Positions 17,601-24,438 of a stretch of 61,441 nt of DNA are shown in pieces (position 1 is the first letter of the stretch; each line of letters starts with the position of its first letter). The translations under genes and the position numbers were made by a program. Origin of the DNA: Anaerolineae bacterium (GTDB lineage Bacteria > Chloroflexota > Anaerolineae > Anaerolineales > Villigracilaceae); assembly GCA_021324435.1 (NCBI GenBank), contig JAJPIZ010000030.1, forward strand, positions 1 to 61,441, in the 5' to 3' direction. The notes beneath the pieces were generated by a model. That model was not told the DNA's origin, ran no database searches, and saw only the letters and a program-made list of their open reading frames with translations.

Positions 17601-20600
17601 GCGTCACCAACAACGGACCGAGTAGCGTGACCAGTGCGATCCTGAGCGATCCCGCCGCAACCGGCCTTAGTAAGACAAGCATATCTTGTTCGGCGACGCC
17701 CGGACAATGTAGCACGCCGCCTACTGTCGCCCAGTTGGAAGCAGGAACCTTTGCTTTGCCTGCATTGGCAAACGGCCAGTTCTATGAAATTACGGTCACC
17801 GCGAACGTGACGGCTTCAAGCGGCAGTGTCACCAACACTGCAACCATCGCGGCTCCAAGCGGCACAACCGATTCAAATAGCGCAAACAACTCCGCGGATG
17901 ATACGGATACAGTGGCCTCGGCTCCCAGCATGACAGTTGTGAAGAGTTCAACCACCACGAGCCTCAATGCGCCGGCAACTGTGAACTACAATTACCTGGT
18001 CACAAATACAGGCAATGTGTCTCTGACGGGAATCAATCTGAGTGACGACAATGATAACAACGACATGAGTTGTCCGGCGACCAGTCTCGGTGCTGGTGCG
18101 AATATGACTTGTACGGCGACTCATACCTTCACGCAAGCCGAACTGGATGCAAACGGTTCGCCGACCGCGGCCAGCGGCAAGCTGACCAACACTGTGACTG
18201 CCAGTTCCAACGAGGCGCCGGATGCAACTGATAGTCTTGATATTCCGATCACACAGAGCCCAGCGTTCACGATTGCCAAGAGCATCACTTCCACTGGACC
18301 CTATGATTCGGCAGGCGATGTCATTGCTTATCAGGTGCTTGTGACAAATACCGGCAACATCACGTTGACCGGCGTGAACGTCAGCGATCCATTGCTATCC
18401 AACCTGGATTGCGACGGGACTGCCGGCGCGCCCTACGTTTCCACTGGTCTGACGATCAATGTCGGTTCGAGCCTGACCTGCACCGGCTCATACACCTTGA
18501 CTCAATCCGATCTCGACAACAATGGTGGAGGAGACGGCGATATTGATAACACCGTCACGGGCGATACCGATCAGACCACGTCGAAGACCTCCAGTGCCGC
18601 CGCGCCTTTGACCATTAATCCTTTGATGACGGTGGCAAAGAGTTCGACGACTACCAGTCTCAGCGCGCCGGGAACAGTCACTTATAGTTATCTGGTGACG
18701 AACGCTGGTAATGTGACGCTGACAGGTATCAGCCTGAGTGACGACAACGACAACAATAACATGAGCTGTCCGTTCACAACTCTGGCTCCGTCCGCGACGA
18801 TGACGTGTTCGGCAACCCATATCTTCACCCAGGCGGAGTTGGACGCGAATGGTTCACCCACAGCGGCCAGCGGGAAACTAACGAACAATGTGACCGCCAG
18901 CTCTAACGAAGCACCGAATGCCACTGACAGCCTGGATATTCCGATCACACGGAATCCGGCGATGACCGTTGCGAAGAGTTCGGCAACTACAAGCCTCAGC
19001 GCGCCGGGAACGGTGAATTATAGTTATCTAGTCACGAATACCGGCAATGTGACATTGACGGGCATTGGCTTGAGCGATGACAACGATAACAACGATCTAA
19101 CCTGCCCATCCAATACTCTCGCCCCATCCACGGCGATGACCTGTACCGCGACGCATACTTTTACTCAGGCTGAGCTGGATGCAAATGGTTCACCCACCGC
19201 GGCCAGTGGGAACCTGGCGAACAACGTTACAGCCAGTTCCAATGAGGCGCCTGATGCAACGGATAATCTTGATATTCCCATCACATATAATCCCGCGATG
19301 ACTGTGGCAAAGAGTTCGACCACGGCCAGTCTCAGCGCTCCTCAGACGGTCAACTATAGTTACCTGGTGACCAATACCGGGAATGTGACATTGACGGGAA
19401 TCATCCTGTCGGATAACAACGACAACAATGACATGAATTGCCCAGCCGCCGCACTGGCTCCATCAGCGACAATGACCTGTTCGGCCACTCACACCTTCAC
19501 CCAGGCCGAATTGAATGCAGGCGGATCACTGGACAATACGGTGACAGCTTCCTCGAATGAGGCGCCTGACGCGACCGACAATCTGAGCATCCCGATCATA
19601 CAAAATCCTTCAATGACGGTGACCAAGAGTTCAACGACTTCGAGCCTCAGTGCTCCTGCCACTGTGAGCTATAGTTATTTGGTGACAAACGCCGGCAACA
19701 TAACCCTGACCGGCATCAGCTTGAGCGACGACAATGACAACAACAACATGAATTGCCCGTCCACCACGCTGGCCCCATCCGCGGCGATGACCTGTACCGC
19801 AACGCATACCTTTACACAGGCTGAACTGGATGCAAACGGCTCACCCACCGCTTCAAGCGGCAACCTGACCAATAATGTGACCGCCAGCTCCAATGAAGCG
19901 CCGGACGCCACTGATAGCCTCGATATTCCAATTACGCAGAATCCTGCAATGACCGTCGTGAAGAGTTCCACTACTTCGAGTCTGAGCGCCCCGGGAACGG
20001 TGAATTATAGCTACCTGGTAACCAACACAGGCAATGTGACCCTGACGGGCATTAGCTTGAGCGACGACAACGACAATAATGACATGAGCTGTCCGTCCAC
20101 GACGCTGGCGCCCTCTGCCACGATGACCTGTTCGGCAACGCACACTTTCACCCAAACCGAATTGAATGCAAATGGTTCGCCCACTGCAGCCAGCGGCAAT
20201 CTGACGAACAATGTCACGGCCAGCTCCAACGAAGCGCCGGATGCCACGGACAGCCTCGATATTCCGATTACTCAGAATGCCGCGATGACAGTAGCCAAGA
20301 GTTCGACGACCATGAGTTTGTCCTCCGCTCCTCAGACGGTCACGTACAGTTATTTAGTGACAAACACCGGTAACATAACCCTGACCGGTATCAGCCTGAG
20401 CGATGATAATGACAACAATGATATGAGTTGTCCGTCTACGACACTGCTCGTTGGTGCAAATATGACTTGCTCCGCCACGCACAGTTTCACACAAGCAGAA
20501 CTGGATGCGGGCGGATCACTGGATAACACTGTGACGGCTTCTTCAAATGAAGCACCGGACGCGACCGATAGTTTGAGTATCCCAATTACGAACAACCCTG

Positions 20601-22033
20601 CCATCAACGTGACCAAGACCATCACCAATGTCAATTTCGTCAATCCATCTGTCATTACCATGACCTACTCGATTGTTGTTCAAAATACAGGCAACACGAA
20701 CTTGAGTAATGTACAAGTCGTGGATGATTTGACTACTGCGTTCCCTTCGCCTGCCACTTATGCTGTCAATAGTGTGTCGAGTAGCACCTTCTCGGTCAAT
20801 TCAGGCTTCAATGGTAACAGCGACAAGAATTTGTTGGTAGGAACTGACGCACTTGCCCCAACCGCGAGCGGCACCATCACGCTCGTCGTGACGGTCACCA
20901 CGAATGGCGGGGATGCCAGTTACACCAACACCGCTACAGGTAGTGGAACGTCTGGCAGTCGCACCGTCAATGATTCCGGTTCCGCCTCAGGACCGAGTTT
21001 CATTGACCCGGCCCTCACCAAAGCAGTTGATCCATCACAGGCCGGGATTGGCGACACCGTGACATTTACCATTACGGTTACGAACAATGGCACAGTGGAT
21101 GCAACGGGTGTGGTTGTCACTGATCCTTTGCCGGGCAATTTGGATTACGTCAGCGCCTCCGCTATTAGGAACGGCGTCACACCAATACCACTCGCTGACA
21201 TTACCTTCAATTCTCTGACAAACACTGTACGGGTTGACATTGGATCGCTTGCTACCACCGACACAGTAGTTATTACGATTGTTACCACTGTAAATGGTCT
21301 TGGCCAGCCGCCGATTCAAAACCGTGCAACGGTCGTCGCGGATCCGCCTCCAGCGGGAGTCTCACCGGATCCGACTCAAAATAATACAGCTGCAGTCACG
21401 CTTTCCATCCCCGGCGGTGGAGGAGGTGGTGGGGGAGGCGGTGGTGGTGGTGGAGGGGGCGGAGGCGGTAATGGAGGCGGAGGCACAGGCGGGCTGATCC
21501 CCGTGACCGGCTTCGCGCCGAACGTCCTCACGACGTTGCCATCGCAACCGATGGATAAAACTTACATTGCTCAAGGCGGTGTATGGCTGGAAATTCCACG
21601 CCTGAGTGTGCGCATGCCTATTGTCGGTGTGCCCTTCTCAAATGGCACATGGGATGTGACCTGGCTTTCAGATCAAGCCGGATGGTTGCAAGGCACGGCC
21701 TTTCCAACCTGGAACGGTAACAGCGCGCTGACCGGTCATGTCTATCTTTCCAACGGTCAGCCCGGCCCCTTTGTCAATTTGCACAACCTGAAATGGGGTG
21801 ACAAGGTCATTGTGCATGCCTTCGGCCAGCGCTACATCTATGAAGTGCGCGAGAATCGTGTGGTCCAGCCGAATGATGTCTCTGTCTTCAAGCACGAGAC
21901 CAACCCGTGGCTCACGTTGTTGACTTGCAAGGATTATGATCAGGCCAGCAACTCCTACTCGCATCGCGTGGCGATCGGTGCGGTCCTGATCAAGGTCGAG
22001 GAAGATCACAACACTGATTCGTCCAAACGCTGA
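11669..22033 (+). CDS. Giant secreted DUF11-repeat protein with polyglycine linker and C-terminal sortase domain
   Basis: About 3,454 aa from the ATG at 11669, chosen because GAGAGGG precedes it at good spacing and a signal peptide follows immediately (LLRYLLFGAVLISMA, cleavage near SASAA). Order: a unique N-terminal region; DUF11-type beta-sandwich domains (SFSPxxIxxGxTSTLTFTI) from about 12.66 kb; a non-repeat insert at 13.05-13.68 kb that looks like a jelly-roll domain; a duplicated two-domain unit (15.14-16.74 kb); a block of 112-aa repeats (17.93-20.60 kb); final DUF11 domains; about 19 glycines; IPVTG; then a sortase fold. The sortase has the catalytic His in LTGHVYLSNG (about residue 3357), Cys in LTLLTCKDYD (about 3420) and Arg in SHRVAIG (about 3433). 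Composition is rich in Ser, Thr, Asn and Asp, as for an extracellular stalk. It is monocistronic, with a strong terminator. I infer a cell-surface fibre that carries its own transpeptidase. Confidence 0.88.
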   Translation: MGHDRFFLRSLLRYLLFGAVLISMAAPQSPASAAASLTITPITWNIIGLDSNNVNVGPNDFPVGARVCNTGDVAATNVTSSFIWDTTDTYINLRPGTLTSFTGPNAVSSLAAGTCTDFYYEVEITRNSSAYDHTARYHITASATSLGTVSTPTPREIYVEHLVSQSRNGVRTVEYGTSLGSMTSVAAGGTMTLVVGNTYYIRMSGFTATNGYEQIESFINIPNTIFQVLSVQTSYNVDSSAYVSNPNDKLYGDGCKWENDPNSPNYRACLDVGKDGGDPIVVTYQVKILQVPSSPLVNPEPLTNLIYDFSGSSYHYNSDFSLSTRYANVVNAGIAKSFSPKTINPGGTSTLTFTITNPGTSSISSVNFTDTLPSNVTLANTTVTYTGCGASPSPSTLTVNGPPQSLSFSNITVSGNSTCSIAITVTSSTNGTYNNTTGHLYIDTTDTGSSASDTLVVSSQPSPPSSCGTSTTMATWTFENYTASTSTNNGPFSASSQASDVSTATGTYGSATGSSSAIVNTTTFPAGWSAPSSTGNSGNSWGIQGGWLDANPGSPTTATTPYFQFQVDASNYGGLSVTANYNMQGNWSNSGNYYVLYSTNGSTWNLANSAAWDKSSGWKTNGITGSTTNTGITTMYFRIFAAGAQYSGNPSATTGTLYLDGVTVKGCPRPTVPTMSKSFSPTLVATGNTSTLTFTLNNPNSTTSLTGVSFSDVLPSGLTVTSGSSTACTTGTLTRTSPRTISLSGGTIAASGTCTINVTVTGATAGSYTNVSSSISSTETGPNTMGGANVGYGQASLTVVDPPVIAKSFTANPIFTGNTTTLTFSINNPNTSTGLTGVSFTDTLPSGLTIASSSSSQCGGTLTTTSPSTISLSGGSISGGGSCSFSVTVTGTTTGLKTNTVTVSSTNGGTGNTSTATVLVKDPAPAINLLKQVGTSSSGPWNSFLAVSAGANIYYKFTVENVGDVALSSVSVSDNTLSLAGCSWKDGSGASLTSPFTLPVADASDNQIATCVLGPFTAASGSHQNTATASGTYNSTTVTDTSSATYGTPALTLAKSVTESNFTTAGDVLHYSYLVTNSGYASLLGPITVTDNKTTVTCPAVSTQGDSDDWLDVGESLTCTAPYTVTPGDVTTGYVTNTASATASGVTSNTDSKTVSVPPDLTVTKTDNVSGSVAQNGTFNWTITTSNSGATGIASFADTQTIMSDTLPGASSYYPQGSLTPTNGATPPTGTINCSISGTTLSCVANGAVTLPAGASFSVAFAVTPTSAGSLANTATVDPNGNITESNEANNTGSDTVTVVAPPSISKSFGAVSFNLGDTTTLSFTITNPNTTTTLTGVAFSDTLPAGLTVPDSSASQCGGTLATTAATNAIALSGASIAPSGTCTFNVTVTGSTLGLKNNTTGNVSSTNGGTGNTASASTTVVAPDLTVTKSDNVSGSVAQNGTFNWTITVNNSGDGIASFADTQTILSDTLPGASGYYPQGSLTVSNGATPPTGTINCSITGTALSCVASGAVTLPIGASFSVTFAVTPSAAGSLVNTATVDPNSNVTESNEANNTGSDTVTVVAPPSINKTFTPNTIAQGSTSSLSFTITNPNASTTLTGVAFSDTLPAGLTVTDSTTSQCGGTLTVTDATHIIALSGASILGGDTCTFSVTVTGSTSGVKNNTTGNVTSTNGGTGNTASDTLTVVAPPSISKNFSPDPIFVNGTSTLTFTITNPNTTTALTGVGFTDSLPSGLQVASPPNDSISADCGSATFTPLATETSLTFTNGNIPASGTCTVSVDVKATSTGVKNNTSGNVTSTNGGIGNTASDSLTVNPLIDVSLDKQVSNATPNVGDTVTFTLVIANAGPSTATNIVMTDVIPSGYTYVASSITGGDSNNDSNPFTTGLTWTINSLASGSSINLTYQATVLATGTYDNYAEITSHTQTDSDSTPGNNSTTEDDDDTVVVTPVPVADLAITKADGVTSVAVGGTTTYTIRVTNNGPSSVTSAILSDPAATGLSKTSISCSATPGQCSTPPTVAQLEAGTFALPALANGQFYEITVTANVTASSGSVTNTATIAAPSGTTDSNSANNSADDTDTVASAPSMTVVKSSTTTSLNAPATVNYNYLVTNTGNVSLTGINLSDDNDNNDMSCPATSLGAGANMTCTATHTFTQAELDANGSPTAASGKLTNTVTASSNEAPDATDSLDIPITQSPAFTIAKSITSTGPYDSAGDVIAYQVLVTNTGNITLTGVNVSDPLLSNLDCDGTAGAPYVSTGLTINVGSSLTCTGSYTLTQSDLDNNGGGDGDIDNTVTGDTDQTTSKTSSAAAPLTINPLMTVAKSSTTTSLSAPGTVTYSYLVTNAGNVTLTGISLSDDNDNNNMSCPFTTLAPSATMTCSATHIFTQAELDANGSPTAASGKLTNNVTASSNEAPNATDSLDIPITRNPAMTVAKSSATTSLSAPGTVNYSYLVTNTGNVTLTGIGLSDDNDNNDLTCPSNTLAPSTAMTCTATHTFTQAELDANGSPTAASGNLANNVTASSNEAPDATDNLDIPITYNPAMTVAKSSTTASLSAPQTVNYSYLVTNTGNVTLTGIILSDNNDNNDMNCPAAALAPSATMTCSATHTFTQAELNAGGSLDNTVTASSNEAPDATDNLSIPIIQNPSMTVTKSSTTSSLSAPATVSYSYLVTNAGNITLTGISLSDDNDNNNMNCPSTTLAPSAAMTCTATHTFTQAELDANGSPTASSGNLTNNVTASSNEAPDATDSLDIPITQNPAMTVVKSSTTSSLSAPGTVNYSYLVTNTGNVTLTGISLSDDNDNNDMSCPSTTLAPSATMTCSATHTFTQTELNANGSPTAASGNLTNNVTASSNEAPDATDSLDIPITQNAAMTVAKSSTTMSLSSAPQTVTYSYLVTNTGNITLTGISLSDDNDNNDMSCPSTTLLVGANMTCSATHSFTQAELDAGGSLDNTVTASSNEAPDATDSLSIPITNNPAINVTKTITNVNFVNPSVITMTYSIVVQNTGNTNLSNVQVVDDLTTAFPSPATYAVNSVSSSTFSVNSGFNGNSDKNLLVGTDALAPTASGTITLVVTVTTNGGDASYTNTATGSGTSGSRTVNDSGSASGPSFIDPALTKAVDPSQAGIGDTVTFTITVTNNGTVDATGVVVTDPLPGNLDYVSASAIRNGVTPIPLADITFNSLTNTVRVDIGSLATTDTVVITIVTTVNGLGQPPIQNRATVVADPPPAGVSPDPTQNNTAAVTLSIPGGGGGGGGGGGGGGGGGGGNGGGGTGGLIPVTGFAPNVLTTLPSQPMDKTYIAQGGVWLEIPRLSVRMPIVGVPFSNGTWDVTWLSDQAGWLQGTAFPTWNGNSALTGHVYLSNGQPGPFVNLHNLKWGDKVIVHAFGQRYIYEVRENRVVQPNDVSVFKHETNPWLTLLTCKDYDQASNSYSHRVAIGAVLIKVEEDHNTDSSKR
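15143..16738 (+). repeat. Duplicated two-domain unit, period 798 bp, within the giant gene
   Basis: The segment starting PDLTVTKTDNVSGSVAQ at 15143 recurs as PDLTVTKSDNVSGSVAQ at 15941, exactly 798 bp (266 codons) later. Each copy contains one DUF11-type domain (TILSDTLPGAS...) and one SFSP-type domain. The nucleotide copies are similar but clearly diverged, mostly at third positions. Confidence 0.8.
17930..20602 (+). repeat. Array of eight DUF11/DUF7507-like repeats of about 112 aa
   Basis: Unit starts are at 17930, 18266 (divergent), 18626, 18962, 19298, 19613, 19949 and 20285. The typical unit reads MTVAKSSTTTSLSAPGTVNY, then YLVTNTGNVTLTG, a DDNDNNDMSCP stretch and THTFTQAELDANG. Six units are 336 bp or longer; two (19298 and 20285) are shortened to 315 and 318 bp by a shorter GGSLDN loop. 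The DDNDNN stretch is a plausible calcium-binding or turn segment. Confidence 0.88.
18626..20602 (+). repeat. Higher-order duplication: three-unit block repeated with 987-bp period
   Basis: Units at 18626/18962/19298 correspond one-to-one with 19613/19949/20285, each exactly 987 bp apart. Both first units have LVTNAGN instead of NTGN. Both third units have APQTV instead of AP(G/A)TV, and the short GGSLDN ending. Synonymous positions differ widely, so the block duplication is not recent. Confidence 0.8.
21413..21511 (+). other. Polyglycine tract followed by IPVTG sorting-like motif
   Basis: Nineteen consecutive Gly codons (21413-21469) use all four GGN codons in mixed order, so the tract is not a simple slippage product. 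Asn, four Gly, Thr and two Gly follow. Then comes L-IPVTG-F with IPVTG at 21497-21511, which fits the [LI]-P-x-T-G sortase recognition pattern. The sortase domain starts about 25 residues later. Confidence 0.75.
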
Positions 22034-22060
22034 CCATTGAGTTCAATCCCCAAAACAAAA

Positions 22061-22087
22061 ACGAGCGAGAGGAACTCGCTCGTTTTT
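22061..22087. terminator. Bidirectional rho-independent terminator
   Basis: Perfect 9-bp stem ACGAGCGAG/CTCGCTCGT with a 5-nt loop, flanked by AAAA on the left and TTTTT on the right. It serves both the giant gene (+) and the convergent aminotransferase gene (-). Confidence 0.9.
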
Positions 22088-22095
22088 GTTGTTGC

Positions 22096-23418
22096 TTACA
22101 TCAACTTCTTTTCGGCCAGCGTCACTGCTTCCTCGAAAATGCCCAATCCTTCGTCTGCTTCTTTCTTGGTGATGCACAACGGCGGCGCGATGCGGATCAC
22201 GGACTTTCCGCAACCGAGCATCAAAGCGCCGCGTTTGAAGCTTTCCTCTTCGATCATATTGCGGATCTCATCCGCGGGTTCTTTCGTCCCCTTGTCTTTG
22301 ACAAATTCCACGCCGATCATCAGGCCGATGCCGCGTACGTCGCCCATGCTCGGATGCCGCACCTGGATTTCTTTCAGCGCGTCCAGCATGTACTCGCCAA
22401 CTTCCGCCGCGTTGGCGAGATATTCGTTTTCGATCAGATCAATCGTTGCGAGGGCCGCGGCGCACGCGATTGGGTTTCCGCCGTAGGTGTTGCCGTGGGA
22501 ACCCTTGGGCCAGGTCATGACCGATTCGCGCGCGATGCACGCCCCGAGGGGCATCCCCGATGCGATGCCCTTGGCGGAGGTCACGATATCCGGTTCCGCG
22601 CCGAAGTTCTTGATGGCCCACCATTTGCCGGTGCGTCCCATCCCGCTTTGCACTTCGTCCGCGATCAAAAGGATTCCATATTTATCGCACAGTTTTCGCA
22701 GGGCAGGGAAGAATCCCGGCGACGGTAAAATATATCCGCCCTCGCCCTGAATCGGCTCGACCAAAATTCCAGCGACTTCATCGCCTGGTACGTTGTGCGC
22801 GAAGACTTCCTCTTCGATGTAGCGCACGACGGTTTCTCCATAATCTTCGCCGGGCTTGCGCTCGAGGATCGGGCGGTACGGATCGGGGAAGGGCACATGC
22901 GTGACGCCGGGCATCAGCGGATAAAAACTGCGATGATAATGCGGTTTGCTGGCGGTAAAGGCAACGGAGCCCATCGTACGTCCGTGAAACGCGCCGGTGA
23001 ATCCGATGAAGTTCGTGCGCTTGGTGTGGAAGCGCGCCAGTTTGATGGCGCTCTCCACAGCCTCGGTCCCCGAATTGCAAATGAAAGTCTTTGCATTTTC
23101 TGTGAACGGCGCGATCTCATCCAGCTTCTCACTCAGTCGAATCCAGCCCTCATGATAGAAGTCGGATGAAATGTGCAGAAAATTTTCCGCCGCATCTTGG
23201 ATGGCTTTTACGACTTTGGGGTTGGCGTGCCCTGTTGAAACAACGGCGATGCCAGACATCAAATCAATGAAACGATTGCCATCCGGGTCCCACACTTCCA
23301 CCCCTTTGCCGTGATCCATCACGAACGGATAACCGCGCGGATACGATGGCGAAACCACTTTCTGGTCGCGTTCGATCAGCGCGCGGGCCTTTGGCCCCGG
23401 TAAATTCATGGGTTCCAT
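22096..23418 (-). CDS. Class III pyridoxal-phosphate aminotransferase (GABA/acetylornithine aminotransferase type)
   Basis: This 440-aa fold-type I PLP enzyme has the class III pattern: FICNSGTEAVESAIKLAR for phosphate binding, GAFHGRTMGS, the cofactor-ring contact ILLIADEVQSGMGRTGK, and the Schiff-base Lys283 in TSAKGIASGMP. Overall layout resembles 4-aminobutyrate aminotransferases (about 430-450 aa) more than the shorter ArgD. It would move an omega-amino group to 2-oxoglutarate or pyruvate. The ATG at 23418 has an AGGAGAG ribosome-binding site. The ROK kinase gene lies 20 nt upstream on the same strand, so the pair is probably an operon. Substrate is not certain. Confidence 0.85.
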   Translation of the reverse strand: MEPMNLPGPKARALIERDQKVVSPSYPRGYPFVMDHGKGVEVWDPDGNRFIDLMSGIAVVSTGHANPKVVKAIQDAAENFLHISSDFYHEGWIRLSEKLDEIAPFTENAKTFICNSGTEAVESAIKLARFHTKRTNFIGFTGAFHGRTMGSVAFTASKPHYHRSFYPLMPGVTHVPFPDPYRPILERKPGEDYGETVVRYIEEEVFAHNVPGDEVAGILVEPIQGEGGYILPSPGFFPALRKLCDKYGILLIADEVQSGMGRTGKWWAIKNFGAEPDIVTSAKGIASGMPLGACIARESVMTWPKGSHGNTYGGNPIACAAALATIDLIENEYLANAAEVGEYMLDALKEIQVRHPSMGDVRGIGLMIGVEFVKDKGTKEPADEIRNMIEEESFKRGALMLGCGKSVIRIAPPLCITKKEADEGLGIFEEAVTLAEKKLM

Positions 23419-23438
23419 AGCACTCTCCTTTTGAAAAA

Positions 23439-24371
23439 TTACAATGAAATTTCTGCCAGCGCCAGCGCGCCGAGCAGGCCTGCATCATCGCCGAGCGCGG
23501 CCATCTCGATCTTCAGGTTTTCGAGATAACGCGGATGAAAGACGCGCTTCTTCAAACTGGCGTGGAACGAATCGAACAGCAACGGGCCCACCTGCGAAAC
23601 GCCGCCGCCGAAAATCACAATGGACGGATCAAAGGCGTGCAGGAACGTTGCGACCGCGATTCCCAGATATTCACCTGCGCGGCGATATGCGGAAATGGCC
23701 AGCGCGTCCCCGTGAATGGCCGCGTCGGCCACCACGCGCGCCGTCAGGTTTGCATCCCGCTTCATACTGGACCTTGCGCCGAATTCCATTTCCTCCAGCA
23801 CATACTTGACGATAGCCGGGCCAGACGAAAACGCCTCGAGATGACCGGCGAATCCGCATGAGCAGATCGGCCCATCCGGATCAACGATGACATGACCGAG
23901 TTCGGTCGCCAGTCCGTGGTAGCCCTGCAGGAGTGCGTCATTCGCGATCACACCTCCGCCCACGCCCGTGCTGATCGTCAGATACAAAACATCATGATGG
24001 CCGCTTCCCGCGCCGAATTTCCATTCTCCCAACGCGGCTAGATTTGCATCGTTATCCAGGAAGGTGGGAACATTGAAATGTTTGGAAAGATTTGGCCCCA
24101 GGGGAAAGTTCTGCCATTCCTTGATGTTTGGCGTTTTCAAGATGTAACCGGTATGCGGGTCGAGCGGACCCGGCGAGGCCAGCCCAATGGCTACGACCTC
24201 ATTGTTCTTCGGCCATATCGATTCGATCACTGCTTCGAGCCGGTCATAGACTCCCGGTTCGTTGGCGCGCGTCTCCACACGTTGATGGGAAATGGGCTTG
24301 GTGTTATCCGGTTCATAAAGTGCGGCTCGCAAATGCGTCCCGCCGATGTCAACTGCGATGATTGTGCCCAT
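23439..24371 (-). CDS. ROK-family sugar kinase (glucokinase-like)
   Basis: This 310-aa protein has the ASKHA phosphate loop IIAVDIGGTHLRAALYEPD at the N-terminus, a LDNDANLAALGEWKFGAG catalytic region with Asp, the ISTGVGGGVI phosphate-2 motif and a ROK zinc segment, GHVIVDPDGPICSCGFAGH. The usual third cysteine of C-x-C-G-x-x-G-C is replaced by His. It probably phosphorylates glucose or a related hexose in the cytoplasm. TATAAT lies 7 nt before the ATG on the minus strand, with TTGGCA 18 nt further upstream, so the transcript is probably leaderless. Confidence 0.88.
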   Translation of the reverse strand: MGTIIAVDIGGTHLRAALYEPDNTKPISHQRVETRANEPGVYDRLEAVIESIWPKNNEVVAIGLASPGPLDPHTGYILKTPNIKEWQNFPLGPNLSKHFNVPTFLDNDANLAALGEWKFGAGSGHHDVLYLTISTGVGGGVIANDALLQGYHGLATELGHVIVDPDGPICSCGFAGHLEAFSSGPAIVKYVLEEMEFGARSSMKRDANLTARVVADAAIHGDALAISAYRRAGEYLGIAVATFLHAFDPSIVIFGGGVSQVGPLLFDSFHASLKKRVFHPRYLENLKIEMAALGDDAGLLGALALAEISL

Positions 24372-24378
24372 GTTTTCA

Positions 24379-24408
24379 ATTATACCGTCCCTTATCAGCC
24401 ACTGCCAA
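24379..24408 (-). promoter_or_regulatory. Promoter of the ROK kinase-aminotransferase operon (probable leaderless)
   Basis: On the minus strand: TTGGCA (24403-24408), 18-nt spacer, TATAAT (24379-24384), then 7 nt to the ATG. Confidence 0.6.
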
Positions 24409-24426
24409 CCTGTGGCCTCCCTGCAA

Positions 24427-24432
24427 TATAAT
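24427..24432 (+). promoter_or_regulatory. -10 box of the TPR gene (probable leaderless)
   Basis: A perfect TATAAT ends 6 nt before the GTG at 24439. It is back-to-back with the ROK promoter, giving a compact divergent promoter pair. Confidence 0.5.
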
Positions 24433-24438
24433 GGCCTT

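Noticed and set aside
13600-20661. Many antisense ORFs opposite the DUF11 repeats, some over 200 aa
   Set aside because: They recur with the repeat period and mirror the Ser/Thr/Val codon pattern of the sense gene; no start signals or family motifs. Shadows of a low-complexity coding strand.
22096-23418. Specific gabT or argD call
   Set aside because: Class III membership is clear, but no GABA or arginine gene is adjacent to decide the substrate.
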